A stretch of DNA of 64,000 bases from a virus. The translations under genes were made by a program, and so were the position numbers. The notes under the pieces were generated by a model. That model saw nothing but the letters and a program-made list of their open reading frames with translations, was not told the origin of the DNA and searched no databases. The stretch covers positions 1-64,000 of IMG/VR virus record IMGVR_UViG_3300008262_000007, one strand, 5' to 3'. Every line of letters starts with the position of its first letter. The stretch's first letter is position 1. Of this stretch, positions 8,429 through 16,579 are shown piece after piece.

Positions 8429-8659
8429 CTAGTCCCAATCCATTTCTTCGTCAAGCACTCCGTCACTGTCTAATTCTAGATAGTAATTAATTGCTTGATC
8501 GAGATAGGCACAACTGCCTATTGCCGAAGTTAACGTTTCTTCTGGTACACCGTAATCAGCACAGAGGTCGATAAATCTTTCAGCGGCTGCTTCTAGATTT
8601 TTCTTTTCTATGTACTCTTTAAATGTACCCCAGATATCAACGATTTGACTTTCATCCAT
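8429..8659 (-). CDS. Small acidic conserved phage protein between uvsX and uvsY
   Basis: The 76-residue protein MDESQIVDIWGTFKEYIEKK... is acidic and helical and ends in DEEMDWD. I do not recognise a function. A short gene of this type between uvsX and uvsY is familiar from cyanophage-like myoviruses. The ATG at 8657-8659 is chosen over a GTG at 8668 because an AGGAG-like SD lies about 8 nt upstream of it, inside the last codons of uvsX. It probably acts in recombination or replication by association only. Confidence 0.7.
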   Translation of the reverse strand: MDESQIVDIWGTFKEYIEKKNLEAAAERFIDLCADYGVPEETLTSAIGSCAYLDQAINYYLELDSDGVLDEEMDWD

Positions 8660-8664
8660 TAGTT

Positions 8665-9735
8665 TCACTCCTCAGTAAACTCTTCGTTACCTACTACAGC
8701 TTCTGAGTTATTTACCAATGTGACCATTTTTTCATTGTACTCTGACATAATCAAATCAAGTTTAGGACCGTCCCACTGCTTGCGATAATCAATATGTTCT
8801 TTACCAGACATGTCAACATACTTAAGACGATTGCCTTGTTTAACTAACAAGCCCTTTTTCTCAAATAATTCAACTAGTCCACTGTAAGGATTCATTCCAG
8901 TCTCGTATGGAATTTTGACCTGCACCCCTTCAAAAGGTTTAGCATAACGAGTCTTCATTACTTTACAACCAGCACGAATGCCCATTACGTCTGAGATCTT
9001 ATTGCCATCTTCATCTTCTTTAAGTTTAAGTTTTTTCATAGCAACTACAATACTTGAAGCATAAATGAAGCCTTGACCACCTGAAATTTTATCGTCGGGG
9101 TCAAACATGTCTTGACTTGCATACGTGTGATTAGTACAGACTAATCCAACGTTAGCATTACCTAGCATGTTAACAGTGTTACGAACTAATGAAGTTAGTG
9201 CCTTAGGCTTACGGCCCATGTCACCTTTCATGTCACCTGCTTCAAACTGGTTAACATCAGTAGGTGTTAACAACATACCTAGTGAATCAATTACAAACAA
9301 TACTTTAGGTCGATCTGCTTCGTCCATTGCTTTATAATCTTTCATGAACGTCGAAATAGTTTTTGCTACATCGTCGATCATTGCCATATTAAGTTTAAGC
9401 AACTTTTCTTCGCTGGTATCAACGCCAAGTGCGTGTAACCAACTTTCATCAAGAGCATTTTCTGAATCAATTAAAACTACAAAAATGCCCTGAGCTTGTG
9501 CATCTTTTACAATATTACCTGAACAGAAATATGATTTTCCTGCACCGCTCTCACCTGCAAACACAGTTACCTTACCTAGCGGTACGCCTTTATGAAAGTC
9601 GCCGCTGATGAGGAAATTTAATGCGTATGATCCTGTTGAAATCCAATCAGTGGGATCATTAAATCCAGCACTCACGCCTGAGATACTTTTAGTTAAGTCC
9701 TTACGGAACTTACTAACATCAAAAGATTTAGCCAT
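8665..9735 (-). CDS. uvsX: UvsX, RecA-like recombinase
   Basis: The 356-residue protein has a Walker A GESGAGKS (61-68) and a Walker B strand VLFVIDSLGM. A later TNHTYASQDMFDP region follows with the GGQGFIYASSIV segment that in RecA-family proteins lines the DNA-binding loops. UvsX polymerises on ssDNA and drives strand invasion, which starts replication forks in T4-like phages. It has a good SD (AGGAG) before the ATG and a hairpin in its leader. It lies between gp32 and uvsY, its known protein partners. Length is close to T4 UvsX. Confidence 0.95.
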   Translation of the reverse strand: MAKSFDVSKFRKDLTKSISGVSAGFNDPTDWISTGSYALNFLISGDFHKGVPLGKVTVFAGESGAGKSYFCSGNIVKDAQAQGIFVVLIDSENALDESWLHALGVDTSEEKLLKLNMAMIDDVAKTISTFMKDYKAMDEADRPKVLFVIDSLGMLLTPTDVNQFEAGDMKGDMGRKPKALTSLVRNTVNMLGNANVGLVCTNHTYASQDMFDPDDKISGGQGFIYASSIVVAMKKLKLKEDEDGNKISDVMGIRAGCKVMKTRYAKPFEGVQVKIPYETGMNPYSGLVELFEKKGLLVKQGNRLKYVDMSGKEHIDYRKQWDGPKLDLIMSEYNEKMVTLVNNSEAVVGNEEFTEE

Positions 9736-9759
9736 ATTTTTCTCCTATTAAGCCAAGAT

Positions 9760-9793
9760 GGTAAAGCATGTACTTGCGTACAGAGGCCTTACC
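9760..9793 (-). promoter_or_regulatory. Hairpin in the gp32-uvsX intergenic RNA
   Basis: In the minus-strand transcript an inner stem UGUAC/GUACA closes a GCAA (GNRA) tetraloop. An outer stem pairs GGUAA with UUACC across the ends. No U-tract follows, so it does not look like an intrinsic terminator. It lies 24 nt upstream of the uvsX start and could influence RNA processing or translation. No function is shown. Confidence 0.4.
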
Positions 9794-9801
9794 TATTCTA
9801 A

Positions 9802-10770
9802 TTAACCGTTGTTTTGTCTTGAACGGATCATTGCTAGAATGTCCTGTGCGTTGCCGCCTGCGGCTTGTTTAGGTTCTGCTTTTGGAGCAGGAGTTGCCGT
9901 TTTTACAGGAGCACTAACTGGCTCGTCATCTGGGTCTGGAGTAACTGCTGATGGTGCAACAGGATCGCCAGTCTTAGAACTCATTCCGGCTGGGCGGAAG
10001 TATTGTCCCCAACGTTGCATGTCAAATGCTTCACCATCTACTGATGCTTCAAACATTTCTTTCATGACCTTAAGCTCTACATCGCCTGGTTTCTTAGGCA
10101 AATAGTCGCTCATGTTAAACAACCCATTAGTATTAACTGCTGACATTTCTGCGTCAGTTAACGGACGCTCACGACGTGCCCAACTTGAAGTTGAGTAGTC
10201 AGCGTAGCCACCTTTTGAAGTCTTGTTAAGACGGAAATCTACACCGTGTGTGAAGTCAGTTGGCAATTCTTCCATGTCTGGATCCATCAATGCTTGTTTG
10301 ATGATCTGGAAGATCTGAGGACCAATGATAAATCGTCGAATTGGATTCTCTGGTGTCTTGTCATCGGAGATTGGGTTGTCGACTACAAACCCTTGGAAGA
10401 TGTAACTCTTTTTCTTCCAGTACTTACGACCCATGTCTTCAAGAGTTGGATCTTTGAACCACGCACGAACCTCGTTAAGGATTGGACAGCTTTCACCATA
10501 CATTTCCATACAAGGTACTTGTACTTGTACAGGACGTGAATCTGTCTCGCCTTTAACTCCCGCGAACGGAAGTTTAATCATGAGACGCTCTGCCCAGAAA
10601 AATGTATTATTGGTGTTACCATCTGGAACGAAACGAAGCGTTGCGCTTTGTCCTTCTTTCATGTTCCAAAACGGATAGATTGCGTTGTCGCCGCCTGAAC
10701 TTTGATTGTTACCGCTTGCACGGCCTTCTTGCTCTTTGAGCTTTGCTCTAATTTCTGATAATGATGCCAT
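9802..10770 (-). CDS. 32: Single-stranded DNA-binding protein gp32
   Basis: This 322-residue protein opens with a basic leader MASLSEIRAKLKEQEGRASG, equivalent to the cooperative LAST-type N-terminus of gp32. The core OB-fold region contains PCMEMYGESCPIL, which keeps two Cys of the zinc-subdomain region, and the conserved YWKKKSYIFQGFVVDNP. The C-terminal 60 residues are Pro/Ala-rich and mildly acidic, less so than in T4, and end in a basic helix. It coats ssDNA and works with UvsX and UvsY, whose genes follow. Its own sigma70-like promoter and a strong SD (GGAGG) indicate early or middle, abundant expression. Confidence 0.9.
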   Translation of the reverse strand: MASLSEIRAKLKEQEGRASGNNQSSGGDNAIYPFWNMKEGQSATLRFVPDGNTNNTFFWAERLMIKLPFAGVKGETDSRPVQVQVPCMEMYGESCPILNEVRAWFKDPTLEDMGRKYWKKKSYIFQGFVVDNPISDDKTPENPIRRFIIGPQIFQIIKQALMDPDMEELPTDFTHGVDFRLNKTSKGGYADYSTSSWARRERPLTDAEMSAVNTNGLFNMSDYLPKKPGDVELKVMKEMFEASVDGEAFDMQRWGQYFRPAGMSSKTGDPVAPSAVTPDPDDEPVSAPVKTATPAPKAEPKQAAGGNAQDILAMIRSRQNNG

Positions 10771-10830
10771 AGTATGTGCCTCCTATAAATTTGCCTATGT
10801 GCTTTGTGCCTTTAATGTAGCACTGTGTAT

Positions 10831-10860
10831 ATAATAACACAATGTTACTTACCTTGTCAA
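10831..10860 (-). promoter_or_regulatory. Sigma70-like promoter for gp32
   Basis: On the minus strand a perfect -35 box TTGACA (10855-10860) is followed after 18 nt by TATTAT (10831-10836). This predicts a leader of about 50 nt before the gp32 SD and ATG. It differs clearly from the TAAATA late motifs near structural genes. Confidence 0.65.
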
Positions 10861-10900
10861 GTTATTTTCTTGAAAAAACCTGACTAAAAAATCATCTAGC

Positions 10901-12922
10901 TTATCTTAAGCCAGCCAATTCTTTCATTCGTTGAAATTCAGGATCGAACTGTTGCGGTGACTGTTCCATTTGAAATTGTTCAAATGTTTGATTAATCCGT
11001 TCTATAAACTGCTTGGCTGGTTCTATGAACGACTCGCCATAATCTTTTTCGATAGCAGTAAGAACAGCAGTTTCACCTTTGGGGAACGTACCTGTGTTTC
11101 TGTCATATAAAGAGAGAACAAACTCTGTGACTGGCACTTTCTTCTCAAGGGTGATTTGGTCGTCACCATTAGGATGTGGAACCTTGTCGCCTTTCTTTTT
11201 GCCTTGCATTTTTGCTTGTTGTACAGCATGTGCGTATGCGTTGCCTTCTTTTTTAACAAGTCCTGCTTTTTCAAACGCTGCATCAGTCTCAGGACCTCCC
11301 ATACTTGCTCCTGTTTTTCCATCTTTTATAGTGAGATACTTAGCCGGAGTTCTAGCTATAGCAGAACCGTTGTCTTGCTTGTTAAGTATGTAATGTGTCT
11401 TACTTTGTGTATCTAGTACTGCTTTTCTTGTAGCACCAAATGCTTCAATAGAAGTTAACATAAATCCATTGCCTAAATCTTGTTGTCCAGTATCTTCTTT
11501 GGTATCATCACCTGATGATAATGCGCCTGCTTCTAAATCTTCAGCCCATGATTCAAAATCTTGGAATGCACCTTTGATTCTTTCAAGAGTTGATTTAACA
11601 TCGTTGCCTTTGCCTTTGTCATGATCAATGCTATCTACTTGCATATTAGCAGTACCTTTAAGACCAAACTTCTTTGCAATCTGTTGTACTTCTGGAGTCT
11701 CTGGTAAGCGTTTTTCTTTAACGTAAGAATATAAACACTCTAGTTCATTGCCGTTACACGAAGCTAAAACTCTTCCAGCGGCTGTCTTGTCGCGTGTTTG
11801 AGTAACAATGTGTTTTGCTAATATGGTTTTAGCATCTTCTTCTTCTTTACTACCAAATATTGCATCACCGATTGCGCCAGCTGCTTGTCCAACACCTGAT
11901 TTAAATTTGTCCCAAGTTGGGCCTTCACCTAATAAGTCATCTGGACCCAGTTCTTTTGCTTTCGTATGTTCGCTTACTAGTCTATAAATGTATGGAAATA
12001 CATCTTTAAGTTCTTCATTAAATTGACGAATAGTTAATTGGTCAATCCAATTTTCTGCAACATCGCTAGGTACTTCTTCCATCACAGGCACTGTGAATCC
12101 AGCAACTGCTTCTTTATAATATGTTTCTCTTTGTAGTCCGTGTATGGCAGATTTTACTGTAACAATTCTTTCATTAACTGCATCTAGATAATCACTAAGA
12201 CCTTCTGCCATTACACTTGAACGACCCATGTATGTTTTAAATTTCTTTAGCTTAGATAGTTCTTCGGATAAACTTGTAATGTGTGATCCAAAGTCATCAA
12301 ATGGCTTGCCACCTTCGCCTACATGACGAGCCATTGCTCTTGCTCCGTTTAAGTGACGGTATGGATATTTGAATCTTTCACCTTCGGAGCTTTCAATATA
12401 GATGCTTTCAATGTGCTGTGTTCTACCAGCTGGCATCACTTGATTAATAGGTTGGCTATGTTTTATAGCTAGTCGAGCATTGCCGACATCTTGGTAACTA
12501 GTTCTACTAGTACCATACATTTTAGATTCTACCATTGTATCTTCTCCGGTCCGGTTTGTTGCGAGAAATTTATAATCTCTTTTATCTAGATTTGATTTTG
12601 TAATATTGCGAGTATCAAAATTTAGCAAACGCTTTCTGCTAAATTGACGTAATTCTTTTAAAAATTCATACCAATGTTGACGTGTTGCTGTATCTTCGTT
12701 TTCAGCAAAATCATCACTGTACATTACTGATATAGTTTTTTCGTCAAGACTAACACTTACTTTACCTAGGCTTCTATCACCTTCTTTATAATCAAAATCA
12801 AAGAAACGAGCCTCTTTTGGAACGTTAGTTACCTCACCGCTATCATTACCAATAGTGATGGTGGGGAATCTTCCTCTAATCTTGTTGAATAATTCGTCTG
12901 CTATAAAATCTAGATTTTTCAT
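10901..12922 (-). CDS. Large conserved phage protein, probable virion component
   Basis: The 673-residue protein follows terminase directly and has a late-type motif 6 nt before its ATG, so it is probably made late. I recognise no catalytic motif. The N-terminal half is charged and mixed alpha/beta. The middle (about 330-470) is helical and very charged. A Gly/Lys-rich segment follows, and the protein ends in FQRMKELAGLR, a tail seen on many structural proteins of marine T4-like phages. A role in the capsid interior or as an injected protein is possible but not supported by motifs. Confidence 0.55.
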   Translation of the reverse strand: MKNLDFIADELFNKIRGRFPTITIGNDSGEVTNVPKEARFFDFDYKEGDRSLGKVSVSLDEKTISVMYSDDFAENEDTATRQHWYEFLKELRQFSRKRLLNFDTRNITKSNLDKRDYKFLATNRTGEDTMVESKMYGTSRTSYQDVGNARLAIKHSQPINQVMPAGRTQHIESIYIESSEGERFKYPYRHLNGARAMARHVGEGGKPFDDFGSHITSLSEELSKLKKFKTYMGRSSVMAEGLSDYLDAVNERIVTVKSAIHGLQRETYYKEAVAGFTVPVMEEVPSDVAENWIDQLTIRQFNEELKDVFPYIYRLVSEHTKAKELGPDDLLGEGPTWDKFKSGVGQAAGAIGDAIFGSKEEEDAKTILAKHIVTQTRDKTAAGRVLASCNGNELECLYSYVKEKRLPETPEVQQIAKKFGLKGTANMQVDSIDHDKGKGNDVKSTLERIKGAFQDFESWAEDLEAGALSSGDDTKEDTGQQDLGNGFMLTSIEAFGATRKAVLDTQSKTHYILNKQDNGSAIARTPAKYLTIKDGKTGASMGGPETDAAFEKAGLVKKEGNAYAHAVQQAKMQGKKKGDKVPHPNGDDQITLEKKVPVTEFVLSLYDRNTGTFPKGETAVLTAIEKDYGESFIEPAKQFIERINQTFEQFQMEQSPQQFDPEFQRMKELAGLR

Positions 12923-12928
12923 ATGTTG

Positions 12929-12934
12929 TATTTA
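12929..12934 (-). promoter_or_regulatory. Late-type motif 6 nt before the 10901-12922 gene
   Basis: Minus strand GATAAATAC overlaps the end of the terminase gene. The TAAATA core lies 6 nt before the ATG at 12922 and no SD is present, so transcription from it would give a leaderless message. Confidence 0.5.
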
Positions 12935-14515
12935 TCAATAGTTGGTGCTAATGAATATCGGCATCGGCGGCTCGTAATCTTCAAAATTGTCTGTTTGATT
13001 AAAGGTGTTATACACTCTAGGATCCCAATCTTTGAGCACATCTATCATACGTATGGACAATAACGTAGCACTAACCAAGTCATCGCTTTGTCCTAATTTA
13101 GCTTGGTAGGAACTACCTGTAGCAATAAAGTTCTTAAACTCAGAAATTAGAGGTTTAGAATTAACTTCTAATTTATCATTTTCAACCATTGTTTTTAATC
13201 TACTACAGGCTGTAATTTTTGCAGAATGTGTAGTATTAAATCCTTTACGGAATTTACGCACATGGCCTTTACGTATAGGTTCTGATACAAAAAGTCCTGG
13301 AATATTTTCTTCTCCAAAATCGTTAATTACAATTAGTGCTGCTTCGCCTATTCCGTTGTTTTCTACACTCCAGTAAATACCTGTAGAATTTTTAGTTTCG
13401 GATTCGATATATTTGCATATGTCTGCTAAAATTCTTATCTGACCAGGGATAGCAGTAGTATTGTGTTGCCACTCAGCTACTTGCTTATATGTAGGTAATT
13501 CTATAACTTGTATAGCTGCATTATTTCCTCCGGTACCCATTGACGGGTCAAGTGCAACGCAATAGGTATTATCGCTTGTGGGCTTTTTATACCAACGAGT
13601 TTGGCCCATATTAAGAATAGGACTTTTACCGTCTAATGATGCAAGTTTAATACTGCTAATCAGTGTTTCATCAAATACTAAGAATTCACAGCCGTACTCT
13701 CGACGGAATCTTTCTTCACCAATTCTACCAATTTCTTCATCGCGCCATTTGTCGTCTCTATCAGGGTGTTCACTCCAGTGACATGTAAATGCGTGAAACC
13801 CGTTAATGCCCACGTCTGATTCATTGCCATATTCGTCAAACTTTTTATCAGCATCTTTCCAAATTGTAGCAAATGTATCTTCGTCTGAGTTTGGAGTTGA
13901 AGTAATAATTGCTCTACCACCAGTTGCAAGTGTTGGTGATATTGACGTCCAAAACTCGTCTGCAATGTTAGGAGCAACGAATGCAAACTCGTCGCAGTAT
14001 AAGAGTGATATAGACATACCGCGACCGGTATTACCTGTAGTAGTAGCACTTACAATACGACTACCGTTTTCAAATTCAATACTGCCTTTGTTATAATTGA
14101 TAACACCTGCTCTAATGTGATCTGGACATAATTCGTACACATAGCGTATACGCTGCATAATTTCTTGAGCACCTGTATATTTGTGTGCTGCAATAAGAAT
14201 TGTTTGATCAGGATGGAACATTGCGAACCACGCAAGATACACCGCGGCACAAGTAGTCTTTCCAGTCTGACGAGGTAACATGTTAACGTTGAATCTATAA
14301 TTGTGATAAGATTCCATTAACCTTTCTTGATATTCGTACGGATCAAATAATAATTTGCCTTTTACCGGGTGCTGAATATATGCAAAGTTTTTTGCAAAAT
14401 AAAGATAGCCCGTATCGGAGTCCATACACTTTAACAAATCTTCAATTTGATTTTCAGTATATGTTTCTTTTTTATTAGCTTTTTTGGTTAATACGCCGTC
14501 TAGTGATTTACTCAT
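12935..14515 (-). CDS. 17: Terminase large subunit gp17
   Basis: The 526-residue protein has an N-terminal ATPase with Walker A-like LPRQTGKTT (about 80-88) and Walker B SLLYCDEFAFV with catalytic D175-E176. The C-terminal RNase H-like nuclease includes CVALDPSMG with D323, an internal Glu in YWSVENNGIGE, and a distal acidic pair in GQSDDLVSATL. It packages DNA into the prohead and makes the headful cut. It is shorter than T4 gp17 (610 residues). No intein is visible. The gene is preceded by an intrinsic terminator and a late motif only 5 nt from the ATG. Confidence 0.95.
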   Translation of the reverse strand: MSKSLDGVLTKKANKKETYTENQIEDLLKCMDSDTGYLYFAKNFAYIQHPVKGKLLFDPYEYQERLMESYHNYRFNVNMLPRQTGKTTCAAVYLAWFAMFHPDQTILIAAHKYTGAQEIMQRIRYVYELCPDHIRAGVINYNKGSIEFENGSRIVSATTTGNTGRGMSISLLYCDEFAFVAPNIADEFWTSISPTLATGGRAIITSTPNSDEDTFATIWKDADKKFDEYGNESDVGINGFHAFTCHWSEHPDRDDKWRDEEIGRIGEERFRREYGCEFLVFDETLISSIKLASLDGKSPILNMGQTRWYKKPTSDNTYCVALDPSMGTGGNNAAIQVIELPTYKQVAEWQHNTTAIPGQIRILADICKYIESETKNSTGIYWSVENNGIGEAALIVINDFGEENIPGLFVSEPIRKGHVRKFRKGFNTTHSAKITACSRLKTMVENDKLEVNSKPLISEFKNFIATGSSYQAKLGQSDDLVSATLLSIRMIDVLKDWDPRVYNTFNQTDNFEDYEPPMPIFISTNY

Positions 14516-14520
14516 GTGTT

Positions 14521-14526
14521 TATTTA
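14521..14526 (-). promoter_or_regulatory. Late-type motif 5 nt before terminase gp17
   Basis: Minus strand GTAAATAAA ends 5 nt before the ATG at 14515, with no room for an SD. It immediately follows the terminator hairpin, so terminase is probably expressed from this element rather than by read-through. Confidence 0.5.
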
Positions 14527-14529
14527 CTC

Positions 14530-14557
14530 AAAAAAATGGGCTCCGGAGAGCCCATTT
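14530..14557 (-). terminator. Intrinsic terminator downstream of the 14577-15449 gene
   Basis: The stem AAATGGGCTC/GAGCCCATTT closes a 4-nt loop, and on the minus strand it is followed by a run of seven U. It ends transcripts coming from the gp16 side before terminase. Confidence 0.85.
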
Positions 14558-14576
14558 GAGTGCTATCTATAATAGC

Positions 14577-15449
14577 TTATTTTTTGGTATTATCAAATTT
14601 CTTACCACCTTCAACACCCCAAGTTCCAGTCTTAGACTTTTTCTGCTCTGGAGCGCCTTTTTTCTCAGCAGCAGATCTAGACTTAGCATCTGATTTTGGT
14701 TCAGCATGTGGCTCATCACTGTAACGCTTTGGATTTTCTGTATGCTTAGTAACGCCCTTCTTTGAACGATCAATCTCGCCACCTGTAGAAGATTTTTCTT
14801 CTTTTACTTTTTTAGCAAATGGATTAACACCCTTTTTAGGTGCAGCGCCTTTCTTATCAGATACAGCTTTTTTCATTGGCTCTTTTTTGTTGCCATCTTT
14901 GTCCATATCTAAGAAATCTGGTTTTGCTTTCTTTTCTTTGAGTGCAGCCCATAAACGTTCTTTGATACTTTCTACTGCCATTGGGTTATCTCCGCCTGCA
15001 GCCGGCTTAAACATTTTCTTTTGCCCGTTAATACCGCCGCTAAGATCCTTAGTCATATATTTTGTATCACTATATTTTTCATCTGGGGCATTAGAAAATT
15101 CTTCTTCTTCCATTTCCGCATTATCCATAGCCAATGCCATTGGCATAGTCTTTGCTGGCATTGGCATTGACATCGACGAGCTATCTAGTCCAGCACTTTT
15201 TAACAAACTCATTAGTTCGTCAACATTTTCTTTGCCGCTTGCATTTAAGCTAATGTTCATACTAACTGGAGTGCCTTCACGTTGCGGCATGCCGCCCATT
15301 GTGCCTGGCATAGTGCCGCATTCAGCTACTTGTACTTTGTCAAAAGATTCAAGGATTTTTTTCATCGCGCCTGCTTCTTTTTGTGCGGTACCTTTAATAG
15401 TTCCTTTTTCAATGCCATTAAGAGTGGCGAGTAGTTTATTCATATCCAT
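14577..15449 (-). CDS. Low-complexity Lys/Met-rich phage protein
   Basis: The 290-residue protein has a short ordered N-terminus, a Met/Ser-rich middle (SMSMPMPAKTMPM), an acidic patch, and a Lys/Ser-rich disordered C-terminal 120 residues. It includes a segment PDFLDMDKDGNKKEPMKKA that I recognise as recurring in proteins of marine T4-like phages. There is no enzymatic motif. An SD (AGGAA) precedes the ATG. It sits between gp16 and gp17 and ends at an intrinsic terminator. A structural, scaffold-like or DNA-binding role is possible; function is unknown. Confidence 0.6.
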   Translation of the reverse strand: MDMNKLLATLNGIEKGTIKGTAQKEAGAMKKILESFDKVQVAECGTMPGTMGGMPQREGTPVSMNISLNASGKENVDELMSLLKSAGLDSSSMSMPMPAKTMPMALAMDNAEMEEEEFSNAPDEKYSDTKYMTKDLSGGINGQKKMFKPAAGGDNPMAVESIKERLWAALKEKKAKPDFLDMDKDGNKKEPMKKAVSDKKGAAPKKGVNPFAKKVKEEKSSTGGEIDRSKKGVTKHTENPKRYSDEPHAEPKSDAKSRSAAEKKGAPEQKKSKTGTWGVEGGKKFDNTKK

Positions 15450-15451
15450 AA

Positions 15452-16024
15452 TTAGTTTCCTATGACGCTAGTTGCGTTTTCTTTAGTATCCATCTGTTTG
15501 CTCTTACCGCTAGTAACTGCACCCGCAGGTTCTACGTTTCTTTCTTTACGAGCAATTTCTAATTCTTTTAATAGATCCATCACTCTATTTTGACCAACAT
15601 TAGGTTGGGCACTTTCACCGCCCATATCTTGTTTAGTTAACAAAGGTTCGTAAGGTTCATTTTCTTTAATATTTTGTTGTCTTTCTAGAGGATCATTTTC
15701 ACCTCTAATTACCCAGCGATTTTTTGCAATCATGCAGTTGTCTGCTAGGTAGTGTTGTAACACGTGACTTGTTGTGGGATAGTTAACTTCGGCTTCAAAC
15801 ATATGAACTTCCATATTTTGCATCTGTGGAAAATCTAATGGAGTTTCTTGAATAGGTGTACGTTTTGGTGCTGACAGTTTAACTAGTTCAAATTTTTCTA
15901 GGTTGCGCTTCATACTATCCGCAAATCCTTCGGGTAGATCACCTGCTACCTTAATTAGAAACTTGTAGGTCTTTTTAGACTCTGTTAAAAAATCTTTAAA
16001 ATTCTTCATCGTGTGCAATCCCAT
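15452..16024 (-). CDS. Conserved phage protein of the packaging/structural cluster
   Basis: This protein of up to 190 residues has an N-terminal FKDFLTE segment common in marine myovirus structural proteins. A mixed alpha/beta core extends to about residue 115, and the C-terminus is low in complexity. I recognise no catalytic motif. Two starts are possible: ATG at 16024, 7 nt after a late-type motif, or ATG at 16009 (MKNFKDFLTE), which fits family-type N-termini better. The gene lies between gp16 and the Lys-rich protein. Function is unknown. Confidence 0.6.
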   Translation of the reverse strand: MGLHTMKNFKDFLTESKKTYKFLIKVAGDLPEGFADSMKRNLEKFELVKLSAPKRTPIQETPLDFPQMQNMEVHMFEAEVNYPTTSHVLQHYLADNCMIAKNRWVIRGENDPLERQQNIKENEPYEPLLTKQDMGGESAQPNVGQNRVMDLLKELEIARKERNVEPAGAVTSGKSKQMDTKENATSVIGN

Positions 16025-16030
16025 TGTTTA

Positions 16031-16534
16031 TTATTTATCATTACTCATGCCTTTGAGCCGTTCAATTAAGCTATTACGGTCAGTAACAACAAACCCTTTT
16101 CCGTCAATTATTCCGCTATCGTTGTTATCTTCTTTATCTAATTTTTCTTTTTTAAGCTGTAATTCAACCATTTTTAACTTCTTGTCAATCTTAGCTACTT
16201 TAGCGTCAAGACTGGTCTTAAGCATATTGCCTGCTACTTCAAATACCCTACCACTGTATCTTGCCTCTACATTCATACCTAGATCCATTAGATCTTCATA
16301 AGCGTCAAGAGCTCGTTGAGCAATATCATTTAGTTCAGTATCAGCCATGTCGCCTAACCCTTGAACCTGTGGTAATGCGCTGGCAATTTTGTCAAATTCA
16401 GCTATGTCGCGTTTAGTATTTTCTTGTTCAACTACTGCTGCTTCTTTAACTCTCTTTTTTTCAGCAGACCGCACGTTATCTACTATTTCTTTAGATTCTG
16501 GCAAGTTTAATAATTCTTCTAATTTTTTAGTCAT
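16031..16534 (-). CDS. 16: Probable terminase small subunit gp16
   Basis: The 167-residue protein is almost entirely helical and highly charged. The core segments LGMNVEARYSGRVFEVAGNM and DKKLKMVELQLKKEKLD resemble the long central coiled-coil that makes T4-type gp16 rings. The small terminase subunit recognises DNA and stimulates gp17 ATPase. It lies two genes upstream of gp17 on the same strand. It has a strong late promoter module 29 nt upstream of the ATG. The call rests on general resemblance and location, since small terminases diverge fast. Confidence 0.65.
   Translation of the reverse strand: MTKKLEELLNLPESKEIVDNVRSAEKKRVKEAAVVEQENTKRDIAEFDKIASALPQVQGLGDMADTELNDIAQRALDAYEDLMDLGMNVEARYSGRVFEVAGNMLKTSLDAKVAKIDKKLKMVELQLKKEKLDKEDNNDSGIIDGKGFVVTDRNSLIERLKGMSNDK
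16032..16037 (-). promoter_or_regulatory. Late-type motif 7 nt before the ATG at 16024
   Basis: Minus strand GATAAATAA overlaps the last codons of the gp16-like gene. It would give a leaderless message from 16024 or a leader of about 15 nt to the ATG at 16009. Confidence 0.4.
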
Positions 16535-16562
16535 ACAAGATTTCCATTAAGTGCTACTATTA

Positions 16563-16570
16563 TTATTTAG
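16563..16570 (-). promoter_or_regulatory. Late promoter of the gp16-like gene
   Basis: Minus strand CTAAATAA is followed by a leader almost identical to the one before the sugar gene at 4673 (AATAGTAGCA then TTAATGG), with the same distance of about 30 nt to the ATG. This indicates a duplicated promoter-leader unit. Confidence 0.6.
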
Positions 16571-16579
16571 CTTTAATTA

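Noticed and set aside
9809-15465. Plus-strand open frames opposite gp32, the large unknown gene, terminase and the Lys-rich gene
   Set aside because: They overlap well-supported minus-strand genes completely and show low-complexity or Cys/Ser-rich translations.
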